From NCBI GenBank assembly GCA_023336765.1, contig JAMBLL010000179.1, forward strand, positions 1 through 6,100: a stretch of 6,100 bases of DNA. Reading direction: 5' to 3'. This stretch comes from Actinomycetes bacterium (GTDB lineage Bacteria; Actinomycetota; Acidimicrobiia; Spongiisociales; UBA5794). The notes under the pieces were generated by a model. It was not told the origin of the DNA. It made no database searches and worked only from the letters and a program-made list of their open reading frames with translations. Positions 1-6,100 of the stretch are shown here, piece by piece (the first letter of the stretch is position 1; the number at the start of each line of letters is the position of its first letter). A program made the position numbers and the translations under genes.

Positions 1-42
1 ACTGTGAACTGAAAACTGTGAACTGAAAACTGTGAACTGAGA
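1..42. repeat. Heptamer tandem repeat, six units, open at the window edge
   Basis: Six consecutive 7-base units read ACTGTGA, ACTGAAA, ACTGTGA, ACTGAAA, ACTGTGA, ACTGAGA. They alternate, so the array is also a 14-base repeat (ACTGTGAACTGAAA) present in two exact copies plus a third that is exact for 12 of 14 bases. It is much richer in A and T than the flanking genes and begins at base 1, so its full length is unknown. It lies 35 bases past the stop of the AdnB-like gene, in non-coding sequence. It resembles the short tandem heptanucleotide repeats found between genes in some bacteria, such as those of cyanobacteria. No function can be assigned. Confidence 0.9.
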
Positions 43-77
43 GCTCTGGAACCTGCAGTCCCAATTCGCTCGGCTTC
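43..77. other. Short intergenic spacer after the AdnB-like gene
   Basis: These 35 bases separate the TAG stop of the AdnB-like gene from the repeat array. I see two short palindromes near here, AGAGCTCT at 40-47 (which touches the last repeat unit) and CTGCAG at 53-58, but no GC-rich hairpin followed by a T run on the minus strand. No intrinsic terminator can be called, and transcription may continue leftward beyond the window. Confidence 0.5.
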
Positions 78-3000
78 CTAGTCCGTCGCTTTGGCTTTCT
101 CGACCGCAGATTGGCCGATCGTACAGAGGTGGAGGAAGTCGCAGTAGCGGCAGGCAGGAGACGGATTCGCTTCAAACGGTCCATCCTCTGCGGCGTCCAT
201 GAGCGTCGCGACGTGTGATCGGGCTGTTTCCATCCACGCGTCATCGACGGCGACAGAATCCTCTTCGCACGTCCCACCTCCGAAGTAGGCGAACGTCACG
301 CGGATATCGGCGGGGGCGTCCGATGACACGGCCCCGTCTGCGATCGCAAGGGCATATGCCTCGAGCTGTACCTTGCGCGCTTGGTCATCGCGGCGTTTCC
401 CCGACTTGTAGTCGACGATCTCCCATGAGTCGTCGTCCGTGTAGATAGCATCGATCTTGCCCCTGACCACGCCATCGCCGATATCGAGGACGAACGGAAC
501 CTCAGCGAACGTGGCCTGGAGGTCGGCGAATCGTGACGTCTGGAATGCGTCCCAGGGATCGAGTCGTTCGGTATCAGCTTCGTCTGTAGGTTCTATGGCG
601 GCGAAGCCAGCCAGGATCGGATCATCGAGTGGCATGACACCCAGATTGTGGTGTTCGACCTTGCGGTGGAACCGGGTTCCGAGTTGTGCTGCGATGCCAG
701 GACGGCGGGGGAGCCTGTCGTGGTGGATCCACTTGAACTTCAGCGGGCACTCAGCCATGGCAACGAGGTTGGTGACGGATGTGGCGAATCGTTCGGTTCG
801 CGGTGCAGTTGTGGGCTCCTTGAGATCGGCTATCTGCAGGATGAGTTGATCGCGCTGTTCCTCCACGGCATCCACGATATCGGGAAACGCGGTTGCTATC
901 CACTGAGGATCCGCAATCACCTGGCGTAGCGCTTCGGTCCAACCCTGGTCGAGGTGCGGGTCGGGGTCGTGGACATGTTCAATGAACGCCGCAGGCTCGG
1001 GCTTGGGGCCGGGATCATCGGTCCACGGGCCGAGGGTCGAAGTCTCGAGGTCGTGGGCGATCATGAGTAGAGGCGAAGGGGACCGTTGGCGGGTGATCCG
1101 ATCGTCCCACGCGTGCCCGGTCACGATGAGTTCATGCTTGGCTCGCGTCACTGCAACGTAGGCAAGCCTCCACTCGGCGTCGCTGTGACGGCTACGAAGC
1201 ACGGCCTCGCGCTCCTTCCCCGGCGCGGCTGCTGAAGCCTCAACGAACGATGAACTGTCGAGACGCAGTTCGTACGGCATCGACGTTGCCCTTTTGGAGG
1301 GTTCGTCGAACTCCTTGACACGGGAAGGGAAGGTCCCCTCGCCGAGCGATGGGAGGAACACCACAGGCCACTCCAGACCCTTGGCCGAGTGTGCGGTGAT
1401 GACCTGTACAACACTGTCGGCGATCTCGATAGCAGCGTCGAGATCGCTGGATGAGGATGCGTCGTTGAGGGCGTCGAGATAACGAAGGAATGCGGCAAGG
1501 GTGGGGTCGCCATCAAGCGGGGTCCACGAGTTGGCGATCGTCATGAACCTTCCGACATTGATCCGGGCGGTGGTTGCGCCAGAGGATGGCTGGGCTGCGA
1601 TCTCATCCCAGAGTCCCAGCCGTTCGACAACCGAGGCAACGATGGCCGACACCGGAAGAACCTGAGCGCGTGCATGGAGTTCGTGGTGAATAGCTGCATA
1701 GTCGTCGAGAAGTTCCCTGCCCGACGGCGACAGGTCTTGGATATCGTCGAGGTTCTCGATGGCCGTTGCAAGGTCACGTGTGGGGTCGCCCTTGCACCAG
1801 CGTGCAAGGAGGGAGATGTCTCTCATGCCGAGCCGGAAGCGCCCACCCATCAGGATCCGTAGAAGGTACGGTTCGTCCCCGGGGTCTGCGAGCACTCGCA
1901 TCCAGGCGACAAGGTCACTTACCTCAGCAATGGAGAGCAGTTCACCCATGGAACTGACGGAGTACGGGATATCGGAATCGCGCAGAGCCGCAACGATAGG
2001 TCTGATGGACGCCCTCTTCCTGCACAGGATCGCCACATCGGACCAGTCACGCCCCGCAACCCGACGCTCGAGGATCTCCTCAGCGATCCAGGCAGCCTCC
2101 TCGCTATCGGTCGGGAACCAACCGGCGACGACACTGCCGTTGCCGGCATCGGGTCCAGGCTTGAGAGGTTCGGAACCCTCGAGACGTGGCAGCAGTGTCT
2201 GGATCTCGTTTGCGAGGTCGAGGATGACACGGTCGGACCGACGGTTGACACTCAGCGGCAGCGTCTCTGTGGGCTTCCCATCCGGGCGAGGGAAGTGCAC
2301 GGGGAAGTTGGAGAAGTTCTCAAGAGAAGCGCCACGCCACTCGTAGATCGTCTGATCGGAGTCGCCAACGGCCGTCACTGCCAGACCACCGGCGAAGACC
2401 GCAGTGAGCAACCTGCGTTGGGCCGGATCGGTGTCCTGATACTCATCGAGAAGCACGGTGTCGTACCTGCTGGCGATTCGCTGAGCGATCTCGTCGAATC
2501 CTTCGACGATGGCAACAGCGAGGGCGATGAGGTCGCCGTACTCGAAGAACCCGAGGTGGTGTTTTGCCGCTGCGAAATTCTGCGCTGCGCGCACAAGAGA
2601 TGCTCGTTGCGTCCATACGTCGTCGGGAGTGCCAGGCATGAGCGAGAGAACGTCGGGTGCGGACAACAAGTTTGCCGTCAGCGTCTCGGACACGGCGAGG
2701 AGTTCCTTCTTGCGCTGTGAGAGCGAGGAGAGGTCGAGGTCGGTCGTCTCGAGATCGCGAAGTACCCGGTAGGCCAGTTCGGTCCGATGTCCATCGTCCA
2801 TGAGCGATGCTGTGGGTTCGTATCCGACAAAAGCGCCGAACTCGTCGAGGATGGATGCCGCAAAGCCGTGGTAGGTGGAGACCTCTACTTCTCTTCCGTC
2901 CTCTCGCTCACCGACCGAGCCATGGAGGCGTATCCGCAGTTCGTCTGCTGCTTTGTTGGTGAAGGTGATGCCAAGGGCGCGTGTGGGATCACCTCCCGCT

Positions 3001-3131
3001 TCGACCGCTGCAGCAAGCCGTTCGACGATCGTCGTGGTCTTACCTGTTCCCGCACCGGCGACGACGCGTAGCGGGACGGCCGGGTACTCGATGATCGCTT
3101 GCTGCTCGGGTGTTGGGATGAACTCGCTCAT
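78..3131 (-). CDS. adnB: AdnB-like ATP-dependent DNA helicase-nuclease subunit
   Basis: This 1017-residue protein (from ATG at 3131, beginning MSEFIPTPEQQ) is the probable second subunit of the break-resecting motor-nuclease. Motor motifs are close to UvrD consensus: Q motif TPEQQ around 7-11, Walker A AGAGTGKT at 25-32 (K31), motif Ia ITFTNKAA at 55-62, TYHG at 86-89, motif II DEYQD at 229-233, motif III VGDSDQTIYEWRGA at 255-268, motif IV NRRS at 296-299, motif V TAHSAKGLEW at 579-588 and motif VI EWRLAYVAVTRA at 653-664. The C-terminal nuclease keeps H822, D894, D907 and K909 (IVDYKSG), Q922 and Y926, with a cluster-type cysteine set C795, C994, C997 and C1003. In mycobacteria the AdnB motor tracks along the 3' strand and provides most of the unwinding power, which fits its better-kept motor here. 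Its ATG overlaps the AdnA-like stop by four bases, so translational coupling and matched subunit amounts are likely. Length is near that of mycobacterial AdnB (roughly 1,100). No frameshift or missing catalytic residue is seen. Subunit naming is an inference from motifs and order. Confidence 0.8.
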   Translation of the reverse strand: MSEFIPTPEQQAIIEYPAVPLRVVAGAGTGKTTTIVERLAAAVEAGGDPTRALGITFTNKAADELRIRLHGSVGEREDGREVEVSTYHGFAASILDEFGAFVGYEPTASLMDDGHRTELAYRVLRDLETTDLDLSSLSQRKKELLAVSETLTANLLSAPDVLSLMPGTPDDVWTQRASLVRAAQNFAAAKHHLGFFEYGDLIALAVAIVEGFDEIAQRIASRYDTVLLDEYQDTDPAQRRLLTAVFAGGLAVTAVGDSDQTIYEWRGASLENFSNFPVHFPRPDGKPTETLPLSVNRRSDRVILDLANEIQTLLPRLEGSEPLKPGPDAGNGSVVAGWFPTDSEEAAWIAEEILERRVAGRDWSDVAILCRKRASIRPIVAALRDSDIPYSVSSMGELLSIAEVSDLVAWMRVLADPGDEPYLLRILMGGRFRLGMRDISLLARWCKGDPTRDLATAIENLDDIQDLSPSGRELLDDYAAIHHELHARAQVLPVSAIVASVVERLGLWDEIAAQPSSGATTARINVGRFMTIANSWTPLDGDPTLAAFLRYLDALNDASSSSDLDAAIEIADSVVQVITAHSAKGLEWPVVFLPSLGEGTFPSRVKEFDEPSKRATSMPYELRLDSSSFVEASAAAPGKEREAVLRSRHSDAEWRLAYVAVTRAKHELIVTGHAWDDRITRQRSPSPLLMIAHDLETSTLGPWTDDPGPKPEPAAFIEHVHDPDPHLDQGWTEALRQVIADPQWIATAFPDIVDAVEEQRDQLILQIADLKEPTTAPRTERFATSVTNLVAMAECPLKFKWIHHDRLPRRPGIAAQLGTRFHRKVEHHNLGVMPLDDPILAGFAAIEPTDEADTERLDPWDAFQTSRFADLQATFAEVPFVLDIGDGVVRGKIDAIYTDDDSWEIVDYKSGKRRDDQARKVQLEAYALAIADGAVSSDAPADIRVTFAYFGGGTCEEDSVAVDDAWMETARSHVATLMDAAEDGPFEANPSPACRYCDFLHLCTIGQSAVEKAKATD

Positions 3132-6070
3132 TGGACGAACGCCTCCCGTCCCTCTTGTCGCGCGGGGCACACGAGAGCGACGCTGCACGTGTCACATTGG
3201 GGCCCAATGACCGGTGGAAAGTCCTCAGCGATGATCGAAGCTGTGATCTCTTCGAGAACGTCGCGCACGTCATCTATCAACGACATCGAGAAGCTCCGTG
3301 TGACGATCGCGTGCTTCTTCGGTTCCGTGCGGGGATACCAGAATTCTGCACCCGTGAACCTTCCGAGATTCGCAAGGTCAGGGTCGCTCATCGCGGCCAG
3401 CAGGTAGAAGCCGAGTTGGATCGACTCCTTCGCATCGGTAACAGACGCAGCCTTGGCTGATGTCTTGTAGTCGATCACATGCAGGTCTTTGCCTCGTTGT
3501 TCGATCCGATCCGCTCTGCCTCGCCAATCGATGCCCCCGATCTGGAGCGTGAGGCCTTTCTCGAATGCCACCGGCGAGCCGGCCTTTGGCCACTTCGTGT
3601 AGAGGTTGTTGAGCGTCTGTTCCGCCCGGTGTCTCCACGACAGCCCGACGGCATCGTCTCCGAAACCGTGCGCGTCCCACGCATCCTCGAGATGCTCCAT
3701 CGCTTCGGCATAGGTCGAGCGTTCCCTGTCCTCGTCGACAGCGGCCTGCTCGGCATGCTCGAGGACGTTGTGAATGAGGTTCCCGAACCGCATCGGATCG
3801 GTCGTCTCGGACCTCGCGAGGAGGAATCGCTCGATGGCGTACTTCCTCGGGCATTTTGCGTAGGCGTCCGCCTGGCTCGGTGAGAGCCGGAGTGTTTCCG
3901 GGGTGATCTGGTCGTCTGGTCCATGTTCGCGGATGCCGTAGCGGGTCAACGGATCAGCCAACCCGATGTCGGTGCCGCGGGCGAGGACATCCAGCGCCGC
4001 GAGCCTGTGTGCCAACGGGACAAGCGGGTCACGTGCGGTTCTCCTCAGAGCGGCCTCGAAGGACCTCGGTGTGAGTGGGTCCGGATGAACCTTGGGCGTC
4101 ATCGGTGTCGCGATGAGTGGGAGGAACCTGCTTGGCTGGCCCCCGGAAGCAGGATCATTGGTGGCCGTTGCGGTCCATACGACGCGCGAGGTTGCCCGGG
4201 TTGTAGCGGTGTAGGCGAGCCTGCGTTCCTCGTCGAGCCGAAAGGCAACATAGTCATGGGCATCTGTCGGGAGGTGAGGGCTCAGGAGCCTCGTGCCCAG
4301 AAGGGAGTCCCGCGTGCGCAGGTCGGGGAGCGCACCTTCAATTGCGTTGGCCACGTAGACGATGTCGTACTCGGTTCCCTTGGCATCATGGAGCGACCCG
4401 ATCGTGACGCCTCCCCCTGCGTCATCGGTGAACGAATACAGCGGGTCAGCTTCGAAATCGGTCCCGGCCGAGAGCAACGCGTGGTCGCTCAGCGTTGCGT
4501 GTGGGGCTCTCTCTGTCAGCCTGGCGAGTACCTGGTTGAACGCGGCCCACGCCTTTCTGTCCCGCTCGTAGGAATCATCGAGAGCAACCTCCACGAGATA
4601 CGGCAGGGTCGACCAGACCTCCCACAACCCGGCTGCGGCGTTGCGCGAGGTTGCCCACGAGTCGTTCTCCAAGAGGGCAGCGAGTTGAAGTCCATCGGGT
4701 ACGTGGGTCGTGATGACGTCGGCCCACGTCGCTCCCGCGTCCACAAGCCTGGCCAGTTCGTTCACGGCGCCGTAGGTGAGCGCCACGTACGGACTCATGA
4801 GGATTCGCCTCATGGCAAGCTGTGCATCTTCACCGTCTGTCGTGCAAGCAGCCACGAGGTCATGGACGAACCGGACGATCGGTTCATCCGCAAGCCTGGA
4901 TTCGGAGAAGGAGTGGGGGATCGACCGGCGTTCGAATGCGGCGGCAAGGTCGGTGCCGAACGCAGTTCGTGACCGCATGAACACGGCGATCTCTTCAAGG
5001 GGGACACCGTCGAGGAGATGCACACGTTCGATGTCGGATGCGATCCATTCAACCTCATCGCCGACCGTCGGGAATACATGGGACTCGACGACTCCTCCAG
5101 AACGTGTGCTCGCAACCTTGCCTGCCCCTCCTGGCAGAGCGCGGCCGGTCACCGATACGGCGGCATCGAGGATCTCTGCAGGCACGCGGAACGAGGTGGT
5201 GAGAACGATCCGTTCAGCGGTGGTCCCCATACGGTCCATGGCTACCTGGGGAAAGGAGAAGACGTTGTTGATGTCCGTTCCCCTGAACGAGTAGATCGAC
5301 TGATACGGGTCAGCAGCGACGACCAGGTTCTGGGTGCCAGATGCCAGGAGGAAGGTGATCGCGGCCTGGGCTGGCGACGTGTCCTGGTACTCGTCTGCCA
5401 CGACGAGCTCATACGGCTCTGCGATCTCAGGCCATTGCTCGAGAGCTGCGACGGCCTCGCTGAGGATTCGGCCGTAGTCGGTGCGGTTGTCCTTGGTGAG
5501 TCGGTTGTTGTAGCTGGCCATGAACCCAGCCATTGCACGGAAGCGTTCATCGTCGATGGCCGCAACGTCTGTGGGAGTCAACAATTGCTCGTGGCAGCGC
5601 AGGATGAAGTCCGTGACCTCTGATGCCATGACCGGAGAGTCCAGGAGCGTGCCGTATCCTGCCGGCCACGACCGGGGGTCTTGCGTTGTGAGCACCGTGG
5701 CCGCGTACTGCTCCTGTTCGGCGGCGGTCAGAACAGTGGGGGAGCGGGTCCACCCGATCTCGTCAAAGTGTGATTCAACTATCTTCATGGCAACGCTGTG
5801 GTACGTTGCGATGGTCACCCGGTTCGCTGCGGTCCCTATCAGCTCAGTGAGGCGTCCGATCATGTCGTTCGCACCGCGTCGCGAAAAGGCCAGCGCGATG
5901 ATCCGCGATGGATCCATCGAACCCTCCGTCACCGCCCATGCAATACGTTGTGTGAGGAACTGGGTCTTGCCTGTTCCTGGACCTCCCACGATGATCTGAG
6001 GGTGTCCCGCAACGGGGATATGGTTGGGCCAGTCATCAGGGTCGACCCTTGTCTCGGCGGGGAAGGTCAA
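3128..6070 (-). CDS. adnA: AdnA-like ATP-dependent DNA helicase-nuclease subunit
   Basis: This 980-residue protein fuses a superfamily 1 (UvrD/Rep) motor to a RecB-type nuclease. It is the probable partner of the downstream gene in a complex that unwinds and resects double-strand breaks in the cytoplasm. Motor motifs visible: Walker A GGPGTGKT at 29-36 (K35), motif Ia near 57-74, TYHS at 89-92, motif II DEYQD at 226-230, motif III ADPYQSIYSFRG at 253-264, motif IV TTSFR at 291-295, motif V HDAKGTEYD at 561-569 and motif VI ERRLAYTATTRA at 615-626. Nuclease residues: H767, D854, D867 and K869 (VIDYKT), Q885 and Y889. C740, C959, C962 and C968 form a C-Xn-C-X2-C-X5-C set typical of iron-sulfur-stapled AddB/AdnA-type nucleases. 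In mycobacteria AdnA cuts the 5' strand. A GPGTGKT loop, no Q motif and first place in the pair suggest AdnA. It is slightly shorter than mycobacterial AdnA (roughly 1,050 residues). The TTG start is the only usable one. A diverged AddAB-like or stand-alone UvrD/RecB protein is less likely, because AddB lacks a complete set of motor motifs. Confidence 0.8.
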   Translation of the reverse strand: MTFPAETRVDPDDWPNHIPVAGHPQIIVGGPGTGKTQFLTQRIAWAVTEGSMDPSRIIALAFSRRGANDMIGRLTELIGTAANRVTIATYHSVAMKIVESHFDEIGWTRSPTVLTAAEQEQYAATVLTTQDPRSWPAGYGTLLDSPVMASEVTDFILRCHEQLLTPTDVAAIDDERFRAMAGFMASYNNRLTKDNRTDYGRILSEAVAALEQWPEIAEPYELVVADEYQDTSPAQAAITFLLASGTQNLVVAADPYQSIYSFRGTDINNVFSFPQVAMDRMGTTAERIVLTTSFRVPAEILDAAVSVTGRALPGGAGKVASTRSGGVVESHVFPTVGDEVEWIASDIERVHLLDGVPLEEIAVFMRSRTAFGTDLAAAFERRSIPHSFSESRLADEPIVRFVHDLVAACTTDGEDAQLAMRRILMSPYVALTYGAVNELARLVDAGATWADVITTHVPDGLQLAALLENDSWATSRNAAAGLWEVWSTLPYLVEVALDDSYERDRKAWAAFNQVLARLTERAPHATLSDHALLSAGTDFEADPLYSFTDDAGGGVTIGSLHDAKGTEYDIVYVANAIEGALPDLRTRDSLLGTRLLSPHLPTDAHDYVAFRLDEERRLAYTATTRATSRVVWTATATNDPASGGQPSRFLPLIATPMTPKVHPDPLTPRSFEAALRRTARDPLVPLAHRLAALDVLARGTDIGLADPLTRYGIREHGPDDQITPETLRLSPSQADAYAKCPRKYAIERFLLARSETTDPMRFGNLIHNVLEHAEQAAVDEDRERSTYAEAMEHLEDAWDAHGFGDDAVGLSWRHRAEQTLNNLYTKWPKAGSPVAFEKGLTLQIGGIDWRGRADRIEQRGKDLHVIDYKTSAKAASVTDAKESIQLGFYLLAAMSDPDLANLGRFTGAEFWYPRTEPKKHAIVTRSFSMSLIDDVRDVLEEITASIIAEDFPPVIGPQCDTCSVALVCPARQEGREAFVQ
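3142..3147 (-). promoter_or_regulatory. Shine-Dalgarno site that fixes the AdnB-like start
   Basis: The minus strand reads GGGAGG, followed by ten bases and then ATG at 3131-3129. It lies inside the last codons of the AdnA-like gene. It supports the ATG that overlaps the preceding stop as ATGA, rather than the GTG 57 bases further upstream, which would add 19 arginine-rich residues ahead of the conserved fold. Confidence 0.6.
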
Positions 6071-6100
6071 GGTGTATCGGACTCCTCCTCAGTGTCGGAC
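6067..6100 (-). CDS. C-terminal end of an unidentified upstream gene (partial)
   Basis: One minus-strand frame stays open from the window edge and reads S-D-T-E-E-E-S-D-T-P before a TGA at 6069-6067. That TGA shares three bases with the TTG start of the next gene, giving a TTGA overlap, the usual geometry of coupled genes in one operon. An acidic, Ser/Asp/Glu-rich tail is plausible as a real C-terminus. Only ten codons are visible, so neither family nor function can be named. The alternative is that this is an open frame by chance and the stretch is simply the leader of the AdnA-like gene. The exact overlap and the dense packing downstream favour a real gene end. Confidence 0.5.
   Translation of the reverse strand, partial: SDTEEESDTP
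6082..6090 (-). promoter_or_regulatory. Shine-Dalgarno stretch for the AdnA-like gene
   Basis: The minus strand reads GAGGAGGAG, ending 11 bases before the TTG at 6070. It is complementary to the 16S rRNA 3' end. The spacing is a little long, but no other start fits. An in-frame TGA lies seven codons upstream of this TTG, and the next in-frame start-type codon downstream falls at the edge of the ATP-binding loop. If the upstream gene is real, this site lies inside its last codons. Confidence 0.6.

Noticed and set aside
1..42. Possible CRISPR array.
   Set aside because: The units are contiguous 7- or 14-base repeats with no spacers between them, and there is no cas gene nearby.
29..77. Possible intrinsic terminator after the AdnB-like gene, because the minus strand carries TTTT runs within the repeats.
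   Set aside because: No stable GC-rich stem precedes the T runs. The short palindromes AGAGCTCT and CTGCAG have no loop and do not extend.
3923..4972. A 349-codon open frame on the plus strand, antisense to the AdnA-like gene, along with many shorter antisense frames.
   Set aside because: GC-rich coding DNA commonly leaves long open frames on the opposite strand. The translation shows no recognisable domain, and the minus-strand frame carries the complete helicase and nuclease motifs.
78..6070. Reading the pair as a new defence system, since paired helicase and nuclease genes can be antiphage modules.
   Set aside because: Both genes match the architecture of a known housekeeping break-resection enzyme. 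No mobile-element, toxin, sensor or other defence gene is visible around them.
78..6070. AddAB or RecBCD as the identity of the pair.
   Set aside because: Both proteins have a full set of motor motifs and an active-looking nuclease. AddB and RecC lack a full motor, and RecD lacks the nuclease.

Overview
The window looks like a stretch of a GC-rich, actinobacteria-like chromosome. Nearly all of it is two long minus-strand genes packed end to end, and their best match is the AdnA/AdnB pair of motor-nucleases known from mycobacteria and other Actinobacteria. The lineage is an inference from base composition and gene type. A deep-branching actinobacterial group such as Acidimicrobiia is plausible, but nothing here proves it.

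Layout, in the direction of transcription (right to left). At 6100-6067 is the very end of an upstream gene, whose acidic last ten codons run into the next start. At 6070-3128 is a 980-residue protein with an N-terminal UvrD/Rep-type superfamily 1 motor and a C-terminal RecB/PD-(D/E)XK nuclease with four cysteines suited to an iron-sulfur cluster (AdnA-like). At 3131-78 is a 1017-residue protein with the same architecture but closer-to-consensus motor motifs (AdnB-like). Adjacent reading frames overlap by four bases at both junctions (TTGA and ATGA), and a purine-rich Shine-Dalgarno stretch precedes each start. The group therefore looks like one translationally coupled operon. At 77-1 is a short non-coding tail holding a tandem array of a 7-base unit that runs off the left edge.

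Functionally, the two large proteins are expected to form a heterodimer that binds double-strand DNA ends, unwinds them using ATP and cuts the unwound strands. This prepares ends for recombination, the job done by RecBCD or AddAB in other bacteria. Both subunits keep every residue I would look for in the motor and the nuclease, so neither looks degenerate.

I do not see a new biological system. The points most worth a second look are the heptamer array, the coupled three-gene arrangement with an unidentified upstream partner, the retention of a four-cysteine cluster site in both subunits, and the atypical motor motifs of the AdnA-like protein.
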